DNA of 37,969 bases from Desulfobacteraceae bacterium 4572_19. Lineage in GTDB: Bacteria > Desulfobacterota > Desulfobacteria > Desulfobacterales > NBLS01. Positions 1-8,362 of the stretch are shown piece after piece. The stretch's first letter is position 1, and each line of letters opens with the position of its first letter. The notes beneath the pieces were generated by a model. That model saw only the letters and a list, made by a program, of their open reading frames with translations, did no database searches and was not told the DNA's origin. Position numbers and translations under genes: made by a program. Location: contig NBLS01000029.1 of NCBI GenBank assembly GCA_002084385.1, positions 1 through 37,969 of the forward strand, given 5' to 3'.

Positions 1-43
1 GAGCATAATTTGAATTATAATCAAGCCATCTTTATCTTTCGTG

Positions 44-134
44 GTAAGTGTTCACAAGCACCTCATCTTCGCATAAACAGCTTGTCATGTATAGAACAAC
101 TATTATATGCCAAGCTGTTTATGCGAAATAAGGT
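44..134 (-). repeat. 154-bp repeat, partial reverse copy
   Basis: GTAAGTGTTCACAA end and the internal palindrome (CGCATAAACAGCTTG ... AAGCTGTTTATGCG) are clear; the other end is eroded. I see nothing else in the rest of 1-311. Confidence 0.8.
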
Positions 135-311
135 TCCCAGATAAACCCCTTGAATATTGCTGCATAAGGTGATAATGTAAGCACATAAGTTATCAGGTAA
201 TGATTAGATTAAAAATAAAGTTAATAAAGATTTGAAGAAGCTTCCAAATAATATTCGCACGCTCTTGTTTTTGTTATTAGAAGATTTAAAAGGTGAAAAA
301 CCAATAAAACC

Positions 312-1073
312 ATGAAAATAAAAACAATAAAATCCGATATTTTACTTATTATTACGGCAACAATCTGGGGTGCTACTTTCGTGGCACAACGTATTGGAAT
401 GGAATATATTGGGCCGTTTACATATAATGCTATTCGTTTCGCCCTTGGCACATTAACGGGTCTTTATGTTATTTTTGTTCCTATAATGGGTATTTTTATT
501 GGGCAAAAACCAGGTATTGGAACATGGGTAGGATCACTGCTTGCGGCAGTTGGACTTTATCTTCTATGTATTACTGATGATTTTACCATAGCTTATGGAG
601 ATTTTCTTGAAGTTATGGGAACTTTTTTTTGGGCAGGACATGTATTGATAATTTTTAAATTATCAAAAATAATAAATCCTGTGTTTCTTTCGTTTATGCA
701 GTTTATTACATGTTCAATACTCAGTTTTATAGTAGCTTTTTGTTTTGAAACAATAACAATTTCAAGTATAAATGGTGCTTTAATACCAATTTTATATGGC
801 GGAATTTGTTCCGTTGGAATTGCATATACTCTTCAGGTCGTTGCACAAAAAGATGCACATCCTGCCCATGCGGCAATATTATTGAGTTTAGAATCTGTAA
901 TTGCTGCTGTCGGAGGATGGATTATTTTAAACGAAGTTCTCTCATTAAGAGGACTTGCAGGATGTTTTTTTATGCTAACGGGCATGCTTGTATCACAATT
1001 GCAAATGTATTTATTTCCTAAAAATTTTCAAAATTATAAACGTTCACGAACAAACAGTGAGATTATCAAGTGA
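312..1073 (+). CDS. EamA/DMT-family permease with internal deletion
   Basis: Inner-membrane drug/metabolite-transporter superfamily protein; substrate unknown. Hydrophobic segments run throughout, and the second EamA half (about residues 95-235) looks complete, with motifs such as YTLQVVAQKDAHPAHAA. In the first half, TM1 (ATIWGATFVAQRIGMEY) runs to RFALGT and then jumps straight to LTGLYVIFVPIMG. Family members carry about 65 more residues there (TM2-TM3 and the start of TM4), so 253 aa compares with the usual 290-310. The frame is kept. The last dozen codons (KRSRTNSEIIK) are read out of a degenerate copy of the 154-bp repeat that supplies the TGA stop. No convincing ribosome-binding site is seen. 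Probably non-functional as a transporter, although it remains an open frame. Confidence 0.8.
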   Translation: MKIKTIKSDILLIITATIWGATFVAQRIGMEYIGPFTYNAIRFALGTLTGLYVIFVPIMGIFIGQKPGIGTWVGSLLAAVGLYLLCITDDFTIAYGDFLEVMGTFFWAGHVLIIFKLSKIINPVFLSFMQFITCSILSFIVAFCFETITISSINGALIPILYGGICSVGIAYTLQVVAQKDAHPAHAAILLSLESVIAAVGGWIILNEVLSLRGLAGCFFMLTGMLVSQLQMYLFPKNFQNYKRSRTNSEIIK

Positions 1074-1098
1074 ATTTACATTTTGTAAGCGTTTACGA
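1036..1098 (+). repeat. 154-bp repeat, degenerate left part
   Basis: ATAAACGTTCACGAACAA at the left and GTAAGCGTTTACGA at the right. It overlaps and ends the EamA frame. Confidence 0.6.
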
Positions 1099-1247
1099 AA
1101 AATGATGAGTATATATGTTATGGCTACCAGAGGCAAGCAAATACCCAGTTACTATAAAACAAGATGTCTGTTTTTTTTAAAAGTTATAACTAACAAGATA
1201 GTATTTTTTTCATTATAATATTAATTTGTGCCTCAATATTTTCTTTT

Positions 1248-1556
1248 TTAAAAGCCTACGGCACCATATTTAATGGCAGACATAACCATCTCCTCCTGCC
1301 CATGAGAAGTAACCATCATTATAAATGCGTCATTAAAATTTTCTTTTATTTTCTTTACAGCCTCAATTCCATCCATCACTGGCATTGTAATATCCATAGT
1401 CACGATATCTGGATTTAATCGCTTATACATTGTCAATGCATCGTGCCCATTTTTCGCTGTTCCTACAACCTTATGTCCTATATTTTCAATTATTTCTGCA
1501 AGCATTTTAATAGAAATATCTGAATCATCAACCACCATAACATTTAACGCTACCAT
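1248..1556 (-). pseudogene. CheY-like receiver, frameshifted at its C-terminus
   Basis: Single receiver domain. The acidic pair is D10-D11, the phosphoacceptor D55 lies in VTMDITMP, and T83 is in MVTSHG. The frame ends at GAVGF after 102 aa, before the conserved Lys-Pro and the last helix; CheY proteins are usually about 120 aa. Reading on in the +1 frame past the TAA gives FKKENIEAQINIIMKKI, the expected last helix. A small indel that also removed the KP dipeptide has therefore broken the gene. It lies 42 bp downstream of the kinase segment on the same strand and was presumably its partner. The ATG at 1556 is preceded by AAAGGT. A truncated but folded protein cannot be excluded. Confidence 0.8.
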
Positions 1557-1598
1557 TATTTATACCTTTATTTTACAGGAGTCTCTCTTTAGTGCCCC

Positions 1599-3368
1599 TC
1601 ACTTTTTTATCGGAATAATAAATCTAAAAGTAGTACCTCTTTTCAACTCTGTTTTAATTTCAATCTTACCACCTAACTTAGAAAGTTCAGTTCTTACCGA
1701 GTCAAGCCCAACACCCCTTCCAGAGAGTTCCGTCACGGTTTCACTTGTGCTGAAATTTTCGTTAAAGATGATATGATGGATTTCGCTGTCTGGAAGACCA
1801 TGGGCATCTTCTTTTGTTAAAATGCCACGCTCCACCGCCTTATTTCGGATTCTTGCGGTATCAAGCCCACGGCCGTTGTCTGATATCGAAATTATAATTT
1901 GGTCTCCGGTTTGTTTATCAATATTTTTTTTAACCGAGCAAATCAATAGAGCATCCTCCTCTTTGCCGAGTTCTTCGCGTTCCTCGGATGTTTCAATTCC
2001 ATGATCGACCGCGTTCCTGAATACATGTACAAGAGTCCTGATAAAAGGTGAATAAGTTGCTGTATCCACAAAAACATCATCGCCCTCGACTCCGAAATGG
2101 CCGATGTCTTTTTTAAGGCGATTAGCCAGCTTGATTGCATTATTGAGATAAAAGCCAATCAAATCCTTAAGATTGGCTTGCAAAATTTTTTCTGTCTCGC
2201 GTAAAAGACCACGGGTTTCTTCGTCAATAATGCTAGGTCCAAGTTCAATTAGTCTTTGTGCCATGACCTCAATTTTTTTTGCCTGCTCTCTGGAAACAAC
2301 AACGTCATTACGCCGTTCTTTTTTCCGTAAAAATTCTTTTCCGAGCATTTCTTCGATAATAACCAGATCTTTGTTAAGTGCCACCATGCATCCGTATGTT
2401 TCCATGAGATCCGAAAGCTCACATGTAACCCCTGTTTTATTTTGACGTATTTTCGATAAATGGTCTTCCATTTTGTGTAATGCATTAGGAATATTAGGAA
2501 AACCTTGCTGTGCAAAAAGCCCTTTAAAGGTATGTATATTACGATACAATTCAGCCATGATTTTTACCTGATCATTTTCCGCAACTGAAAGTTTCGGAAA
2601 GTCATGCTTATAAAACTTTTCAAAGGCATTAAGAATTTCAAAAAAATAGTTTGATTCCCGAATAGCTGATACCACAAATCTAAGGCGGTTACGCTCGTTC
2701 TGCACTGTATTTTCCAATTTTTTTTGTCGTGTTACGTCTGTCAGTATCAGCATCATTTTACTTTTGGCTATAATCTTGTACTCTGCCTCAATAAATTTGT
2801 CTTTCACATGATATTCTTTTTTAAGCAAGGACAGATAAAGTTCCTGTTTATAATCATCTTTTTCTGAAAGAATGTTGATAAAGTTTTTCTCAAGATTCGC
2901 TTTACTTACCGCATCAGTAGGACATAAAAGAGTAGTGATGGGTTCTCCGGCTATAGGCAAACCGAATATACTTTCGCATTCCCGACTGTATTCATTGCCG
3001 GTCAAAAGGTTATGACCAAACGAAAGAAATCCTTGCCCTGAGTTATCTAAAAATTCTCTTCTGGCCTGAGCGGCAACTTCAACAGCTTCAGCTTGCTTCT
3101 GCTTTTGTGCGGCCGTATGTAGTTTCACTACCATATCATTAAAAGTTGCTGTCAATACCTGAACCTCTTTAATTGAAGTAAAAATTGTAATTTGACTTTC
3201 AAATGTTAAACACTTTAATTGACCAATTTTCTTTGTAAGCGATACAATAGGTTTTGAAATTTTTCTTGCAAAATCAAAAATAAGTAATATTCCAACTACT
3301 AAAAGAATCAAAGAGAACATCAAAATAATTTTATAATCTTTATTAATATCTTTCATAATTACTTTCAT
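1599..3368 (-). pseudogene. Sensor kinase, 3' segment (HAMP-PAS-Hpt-HATPase) after an in-frame amber stop
   Basis: Downstream part of a chemosensory-type histidine kinase, in the same frame as the segment at 3519-4220. From the first Met it shows TM2 (about residues 12-33), HAMP (34-90), a PAS-like region (about 100-215), an Hpt-like helix bundle with H279 in NIHTFKGLFAQQG, and a CheA-type ATPase domain (HVFRNAVDHGIE N-box, DNGRGLD, GRGVGLDSVR) to the end at 589 aa. There is no CheW-like domain. The 50 codons between the amber codon and this Met read as the end of a dCache domain (FGKDWTIGIIIP), so the Met at 3368 is internal, not a real start. Expressed alone, the protein would lack its ligand-binding domain. 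Confidence 0.82.
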
Positions 3369-3518
3369 TGGAATTATGATACCGATAGTCCAGTCTTTGC
3401 CAAAAGAATCAGGGAAAGGGACGTAGGAAGCAATATATTCATTTTGCTGAAAATCAAATACAAACTTTTTTTTCTTTGTTTCCTCAAACTGATTAAAAGC
3501 TTTTTTTATACAATCATT

Positions 3519-4220
3519 CTAACTTGCATCGGATAATTTTTTCATAAATTTTGAGAGTTCCCCTAACTCAATATCTAACCCAAAGACACCCGTTAATATT
3601 TGATTATTGTCCCTTACAGGGTAAGCTGCTGTAATTCCCAGTTTTTTATCCGTAAAGAAAATAGAAATATCACTCCAATATATTTCCCCTAATTGTTTAG
3701 CACCTTTATACCAAGGGCGAGCCCTCGGATCATATACTACTTTATCCCCTGCTTCTATACGAATAACTTCATCTGATAAATTACGATACTTCCAGGTAAC
3801 ACTGGCATTGTCAGGGGATCTGCTAATTATTTTGGTGCTGATTGTTCCATCAGGCATCTTCTTTGGCATAAGAAAATTTCCATGTTCATCGCCAATATTA
3901 AACATTGCCAGTTGTGGATATATTTTGAGTGCTTCTATAGCAAACAATTCGAGCTTTTCTTTATTGTCCATTGAAATAACCCCTTTATTAACAAAACGAG
4001 AGCTCATTATGGCAATATCAGAAGCTGGAGATAAATAATTAACAGTTTTTTCAATAATCGTGTTAGTCATTTGTGTGATAAGATTATCAGCTACTCTTAA
4101 CATAGCTTTAGTATTATAATAGTAGGTACATCCAATAATTATTAAACTACTGATAGTAAATAAACTTATGACGTAAAATGATATAGTCACTCTAAAAGAT
4201 TTTTTTTTAAGTAATCGCAT
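3519..4220 (-). pseudogene. Sensor kinase, 5' segment (TM1 + dCache) ending at TAG
   Basis: Upstream part of the same kinase. From ATG 4220 (GGAG six bases upstream) it has TM1 (about residues 8-30) and an extracytoplasmic dCache-type sensor domain (RPWYKGAKQ, WSDISIFFTDKKLGITAAYPV, GVFGLDIEL). Codon 234 is TAG at 3519-3521. The frame then stays open without another stop to 1599, giving 872 residues in all if the stop is ignored. An ATG at 4361 is also in frame, but the 47 residues it adds are translated from the 154-bp repeat at 4284-4437 and have no plausible role. Nonsense mutation or sequencing error is likeliest; amber suppression is possible but unsupported. Confidence 0.82.
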
Positions 4221-4283
4221 ATATTTCTCCACTGATGATTGCAACACAACAATTTTCCCAATTTCTGTGTTGGAAACAAATTT

Positions 4284-4437
4284 GTAACCGTTCACGAACA
4301 AGAAGTGTGATTTTTCAGTAATCTCACATTTGTAAGCATTCACAAGTTCTTCTATTCGCATAAACAGCTTGTCATATAATAGTTGTCCTATATATGATAA
4401 GCTGTTTATGCGAAAATGAGGTATTGTAAACGCTTAC
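4284..4437 (+). mobile_element. 154-bp IS66-like MITE, full copy
   Basis: Exactly 154 bp. Left end GTAACCGTTCAC; right end reads GTAAACGCTTAC, one base off the inverted copy GTGAACGCTTAC. There is an internal third copy of the end and a long central palindrome. Flanks ACAAATTT / ACAAACTT match 7 of 8. It overlaps the false N-terminal extension of the kinase. Confidence 0.85.
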
Positions 4438-4580
4438 ACAAACTTTAATCTTCAAAATACTCAATATATTCATTCGGATAAGGTTTTTGTATAGCCCATT
4501 AAATTTGAGATATTCGGCTTGAGGACTTTGAAAGATAAAGAATCTAAAAAATTAGCATTTTTAGAATAGTAGGCGAACTA

Positions 4581-4741
4581 AGGGTTCACAAAAAAATAAA
4601 TTGTATTTCTTGGGTGTTGAGATGTCTGATTGGGTTATGTTATGAAAGCGTAGGAATACTATCGTATTTTGAGCTTTCACAACGTAATATAATTAGACAT
4701 ATCAGCGTTTAAGAAGTACAAGTTATGTTTTTGTGAGCCCT
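4581..4741. mobile_element. C repeat, 161-bp MITE-like element
   Basis: Terminal inverted repeats AGGGTTCACAAAAA / AGGGCTCACAAAAA (13 of 14). The only structure in 4438-4776; 4438-4580 shows nothing recognisable. Confidence 0.7.
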
Positions 4742-4776
4742 AATCTAAATCTATCTACTTGCTTATCTAAACGTCC

Positions 4777-5421
4777 CTACTTACTCTCAATATATGCATA
4801 TGCACTGTGGTTATGTATCGACTCAAAATTTTCAGCACTAACAGAAAACCATATTATATTATCATCTTCTCTTAATTTTTTGGCAACATCACGAACAATA
4901 TCTTCAACGAATTTAGGGTTGTTATACCCTTTCTCGGTAACATACTTTTCATCTACTCTTTTAAGTACTGAATAAACCTCGCATGAAGCTGCATCTTCTA
5001 CCATATCTATCATATCTTCTATCCAGACAAATTTCCTACCCCGAACGCTCAGTGAAACAATTCCTCTCTGATTATGAGCACCATTATCACTGATTTCACG
5101 GGAACATGGACAAACAGAAGTTATAGGTATTTCCAGATTTAAGACAAGATCCACAACACCATCAGAATTACTACTACTGGAAATTGTACATGTATAGTCC
5201 ATAAGTCCTAAGGACATACTTACAGGAGCTTTTTTTTCTACAAAATAAGGAAATGATATTTCAATATGAGAAGATTCGGCATCTAAACTTTTTTTCATAT
5301 TTTCAAGAATGGTAGAAAAAGTGCTTAACCTCAAGGAAAACCCAGATTTAAAAACATGCAACATCTCCACAAATCTGCTCATATGAGTTCCCTTGTATTG
5401 ATGAGGAAGATCAACATACAT
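4777..5421 (-). CDS. folE2: GTP cyclohydrolase FolE2, 5'-truncated
   Basis: Type IB GTP cyclohydrolase, making dihydroneopterin triphosphate for folate and related pathways in the cytoplasm. The catalytic core is present: GTHMSRF, the Cys motif CPCSREIS, GAHNQRG, and the C-terminal ESIHNHSAYAY. It has 214 aa from ATG 5421; family members are about 255-270. In-frame codons upstream of the ATG still match the family (GGQSTVALIN before MYVDLP). They then hit TGA at 5458-5460, exactly where a truncated copy of the 154-bp repeat begins. About 40 N-terminal codons have therefore been removed by a deletion joined to the repeat, and there is no good ribosome-binding site. The core could perhaps still fold, but the gene is likely impaired. 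Confidence 0.85.
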   Translation of the reverse strand: MYVDLPHQYKGTHMSRFVEMLHVFKSGFSLRLSTFSTILENMKKSLDAESSHIEISFPYFVEKKAPVSMSLGLMDYTCTISSSSNSDGVVDLVLNLEIPITSVCPCSREISDNGAHNQRGIVSLSVRGRKFVWIEDMIDMVEDAASCEVYSVLKRVDEKYVTEKGYNNPKFVEDIVRDVAKKLREDDNIIWFSVSAENFESIHNHSAYAYIESK

Positions 5422-5458
5422 GTTAATCAGTGCGACTGTGGATTGTCCGCCCTCTTTT

Positions 5459-5579
5459 CAATCTCACATTTGTAAGCGTTCACAAGTGCCTTATATTCGC
5501 ATAAACAGCTTGGCATATAATAGTTGTCCTATATATGACAAGCTGTTTATGTGAAGATGAGGTACTTGTGAACGCTTAC
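5459..5579 (+). repeat. 154-bp repeat, left end deleted, fused to folE2
   Basis: It begins inside the left hairpin (AATCTCACATTT) and runs through a complete right part (5472-5579, GTAAGCGTTCAC ... GTGAACGCTTAC). The missing left end coincides with the missing 5' end of folE2. Confidence 0.85.
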
Positions 5580-5604
5580 CATAATTTTTCAGCGATTTCA
5601 CCCT

Positions 5605-5799
5605 TTACTCGTCTGATTTTACTGATACTTGACCTGCGGCAATCTCTCTTAATGCCATTACAACATCTTCATTTTTTGATGATTTAACTAAATATTCAGA
5701 ACCATCACGAATTTGTCTTACACGTCTTGCTGCCATATGAACTAACATAAAACGATTAGGAATTTTCCGTAAACAATCTTCAATAGTAACTCTGGCCAT
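5605..5799 (-). CDS. rpoZ: RNA polymerase omega subunit
   Basis: Small RNA polymerase subunit that helps fold beta' and assemble the enzyme. The frame from ATG 5799 gives 64 aa starting MARVTIEDCLRKIPNRF, the family's conserved N-terminus, followed by LVHMAARRVRQI and ALREIAAGQV. A longer frame to 5829 exists, but GGTGGAG lies just upstream of ATG 5799, so the short start is right. Downstream of greA and upstream of folE2 on the same strand; a short repeat separates it from greA and a truncated 154-bp repeat from folE2. Confidence 0.95.
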   Translation of the reverse strand: MARVTIEDCLRKIPNRFMLVHMAARRVRQIRDGSEYLVKSSKNEDVVMALREIAAGQVSVKSDE

Positions 5800-5865
5800 A
5801 ATAAAATCTCCACCTTCTCTGCTGAGCAAAATAAACGTCAGCCATTATAATCAGCTATTTTAATA

Positions 5866-5945
5866 ACTTGTCCATGGCTGATAATACGCCACAACGAAAA
5901 ATGAAAGTCTTTATAATATAGCGTTTCTATGGACTTTCATATAAA
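5866..5945 (-). repeat. E repeat (about 80 bp)
   Basis: ACGCCACAACGAAAAATGAA, then ATGGACTTTCATATAA. Hairpin from GAAAGTC/GACTTTC. Between rpoZ and greA. Confidence 0.75.
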
Positions 5946-5988
5946 TTAATTACCATTTATAAACTTCAGTATTTTACACAGAAAATAA

Positions 5989-6456
5989 TTACATAATTTC
6001 TATAAGTTCATAGCTTCGTTTTCCACCCGGTGCCTGTAATATAACTTCATCACCTGGTTTTTTTCCAATTATTACCTTACCAAGAGGAGAGAAAACTGAA
6101 ATACGCCCTTTATCAATATCTGATTCTTCCTGCCCAACAAGCTGATATTTTACCTCTTCGCCTGTATCAATATTTTCTAACAACACGGTAGATGCAAACC
6201 TTGCTCTATCTTTTGGAAGAGTTCCCGGTTCAATTACGTCAGCATTTGCAATCTTAAACTCAAGATCATTTATCCTGCCCTCCAAAAAACTCTGCCTCTC
6301 CTTAGCAGCATCAAACTCTGCATTTTCAGATAAGTCACCATGTGCCCTTGCAACTTCAATTGCCTTGATATTTTCAGGCCTTTCAACAGTTTTCAATTGT
6401 ACAAGTTCTTCTTTCAGAACCTTGAACCCCTCACTTGTAATTGGTAATCGATCCAA
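5989..6456 (-). CDS. greA: Transcription elongation factor GreA
   Basis: Rescues backtracked RNA polymerase by stimulating transcript cleavage. It has 155 aa, normal for the family. The N-terminal coiled coil carries the acidic tip (GDLSENAEFDAAKE), followed by the C-terminal FKBP-like domain (SPLGKVIIGKKPGDEV). The start MDRLPITSEGF fits the family. It follows pssA by about 35 bp and probably shares a transcript with psd-pssA. No sign of damage. Confidence 0.96.
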   Translation of the reverse strand: MDRLPITSEGFKVLKEELVQLKTVERPENIKAIEVARAHGDLSENAEFDAAKERQSFLEGRINDLEFKIANADVIEPGTLPKDRARFASTVLLENIDTGEEVKYQLVGQEESDIDKGRISVFSPLGKVIIGKKPGDEVILQAPGGKRSYELIEIM

Positions 6457-6492
6457 ATTTTCTACTCCTGTAAATTAATTTATAAACAATAT

Positions 6493-7248
6493 CTATTCCG
6501 TATTTTTATCTTTATTTTGTTTTAAGCGCCAGACTATTCCCACAGGTCCTGACAAAATATACAAAAGCATCATTACAAAAAGAACTGTGGAAGGACTTGC
6601 CACAATAAAAATAAAAATTACTATTATTCCGACAAATACATTAAGTTTCATTCTATTAAATAATGCTGCTTTTTTAAAACTATTAAATTTTATGGTGCTT
6701 ACCATAAAAAATGCAAGACAATAAAGCATTATCATCATAATAAAGGCATTAGGTTTAGGATCTATATTAAATCTATCAAAAAAAAGCACGGTTGTTGCAG
6801 TCATTGCAGCTGCAGCCGGTATGGGAAGTCCTATAAAAAACGCATTTGGTGTTTCTTCAGCACACGTATTAAATCGTGCAAGTCTTAACGCTCCACATAT
6901 TACAAACATAAAACCTGCAAGCCAACCTAATCGTCCCAATTCCATAGGCTTAAGTGCCCAAAGATAAATCATTAACCCTGAAGCTAATCCAAAGGAAATA
7001 AGATCAGCAAGAGAATCATACTCAATTCCAAACTTACTTGCAGTATTGGTAACACGAGCAACCTTTCCATCAATGGAATCAAATATAACTGCTATAAGAA
7101 TTGCATAAGATGCTTTAACAAAATCGTTATCTATTGAGGCAATTATTGAAAAAAAACCACAAAAAAGATTCATTGAGGTAAAAAAATTTGGAAGAATATA
7201 AATACCTTTCTTTAATTTTTCTTTTTGAAATTTGCCTGTTTTACTCAT
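6493..7248 (-). CDS. pssA: CDP-diacylglycerol-serine O-phosphatidyltransferase
   Basis: Integral membrane enzyme joining CDP-diacylglycerol and L-serine to give phosphatidylserine. The CDP-alcohol phosphatidyltransferase signature is complete: D57, D60-G61, A64-R65, G74, D78 and D82. Six to eight hydrophobic helices follow through 251 aa. The start overlaps the psd stop by 4 bp (ATGA), so the two are translationally coupled; Psd then decarboxylates the product to phosphatidylethanolamine. The C-terminus is short and charged. Intact. Confidence 0.95.
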   Translation of the reverse strand: MSKTGKFQKEKLKKGIYILPNFFTSMNLFCGFFSIIASIDNDFVKASYAILIAVIFDSIDGKVARVTNTASKFGIEYDSLADLISFGLASGLMIYLWALKPMELGRLGWLAGFMFVICGALRLARFNTCAEETPNAFFIGLPIPAAAAMTATTVLFFDRFNIDPKPNAFIMMIMLYCLAFFMVSTIKFNSFKKAALFNRMKLNVFVGIIVIFIFIVASPSTVLFVMMLLYILSGPVGIVWRLKQNKDKNTE

Positions 7249-7961
7249 GCCAGATTTGCTCCTGCCAAATTTACTTCTGCCTGCTTTACTTCTGATAGAT
7301 ATCCTAATATTGTTGTACCAGCACTAACTTTATCCCCCATAGATACATTTAATTTTGTACCAACCGGAAGATAAACATCTAATCTGGAACCAAAACAAAT
7401 CATCCCAAAACGACGGCCTCTAACAATAGTATCATTTATTTGAAGTCTGGAAATTATCCTACGGGCAATAAGTCCTGCGATTTGTACAAAAGCATATTGT
7501 TGACCACCCTTTGTTTCAACAATAATTGCATTACGTTCATTTTCTGTTGAGGCTTTATCAAAACTTGCATTAAAAAATTTACCGGGAAAGTATATAACTT
7601 TTTTTACAACTCCCTCATGTGGTACACGATTTACATGCACATTAAAAACAGACATAAAAATACTGATTTTTAAACACTGTCCATTTAAGTAGGAAGTATC
7701 TTCAACAATATCTGCTTTAATAATTTTCCCATCTGCCGGAGAGACAACAGCATTCTCTTCAACCGGAACAGCCCTATCTGGATCACGGAAAAATGCACAT
7801 ATAAAAAGAGTTATTAATAAAGCAACTATTGCAATAAGTTCCATATCACACAAAGCAAATATTGTTGTAACAAATGCAGATACAAAAATTATAAAATAGC
7901 CGGGACGAGCTATCGGAAAAGCTGTTTGACTCGGATGATCAGACCAGGAAAATTCATTCAT
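7245..7961 (-). CDS. psd: Phosphatidylserine decarboxylase (short form)
   Basis: Converts phosphatidylserine to phosphatidylethanolamine at the inner membrane. It is a pyruvoyl enzyme that self-cleaves at Gly-Ser. The cleavage motif FGSR lies in RRFGMICFGSRLDVYLP, as in short-form enzymes, and an N-terminal hydrophobic hairpin is present. The open frame reaches a GTG at 7970, but ATG 7961, with GAGTGG just upstream, gives the usual MNEFSW start and 238 aa. The last residues include an unusual Ala/Asn-rich tail. First gene of the psd-pssA pair, with repeats filling the 400 bp upstream. Confidence 0.93.
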   Translation of the reverse strand: MNEFSWSDHPSQTAFPIARPGYFIIFVSAFVTTIFALCDMELIAIVALLITLFICAFFRDPDRAVPVEENAVVSPADGKIIKADIVEDTSYLNGQCLKISIFMSVFNVHVNRVPHEGVVKKVIYFPGKFFNASFDKASTENERNAIIVETKGGQQYAFVQIAGLIARRIISRLQINDTIVRGRRFGMICFGSRLDVYLPVGTKLNVSMGDKVSAGTTILGYLSEVKQAEVNLAGANLA

Positions 7962-7997
7962 AGATACCACTCATGTTTTTTTATAGTTTAAATTGCT

Positions 7998-8041
7998 GTA
8001 AGATTACCAAAAAATCACATTTCTTATTCGTAAACGATTAC
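7998..8041 (-). mobile_element. 44-bp deletion derivative of the 154-bp element with perfect 8-bp duplication
   Basis: Ends GTAA ... TTAC. AAATTGCT at 7990-7997 is repeated exactly at 8042-8049. The left hairpin is retained and the rest deleted. In the 400-bp gap 7962-8362. Confidence 0.8.
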
Positions 8042-8164
8042 AAATTGCTTTACCCTTTACCACTAATTATTTTAACTTTTACTACTATTGGCTAACAATA
8101 TACCAAGTAGCTTTAGCGAACGCTATCAGAGATTTTTTACATTGTCAATGATAACTCACAAATT

Positions 8165-8328
8165 TTTATATAAGAATCAATAGAAAAGCTATATTATAAA
8201 GACTTTCATCTTTTTGTTATGGCGTATCATTCGCAATGGCAAATTTATATGAAAGTTCATAGAAAAGCTACACTATAAAAACTTTCATTTTTTGTTATGG
8301 CGTACTATCAGCCATGGTGGCTATATAA
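8165..8328 (+). repeat. Two tandem E repeats
   Basis: Copies at about 8165-8243 and 8244-8328 share TAGAAAAGCTA, TTTCAT and TTGTTATGGCGTA; the second ends in CCATGGTGGC. Upstream of psd. Confidence 0.75.
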
Positions 8329-8362
8329 AAACCTATGTATCCATAGCACTCTCGTTTATGCA

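Noticed and set aside
988..1218. Small frame after the EamA gene
   Set aside because: It overlaps EamA in another frame and reads through a repeat; no ribosome-binding site.
3519..3521. Pyrrolysine at the amber codon
   Set aside because: Pyrrolysine is known from methylamine methyltransferases; nothing about a sensor domain suggests it, and no pyl genes are in the window. Kept only as a check.
4221..4361. N-terminal extension of the sensor kinase to ATG 4361
   Set aside because: The 47 added residues are translated mostly from a 154-bp repeat; ATG 4220 has a good ribosome-binding site and begins right before TM1.
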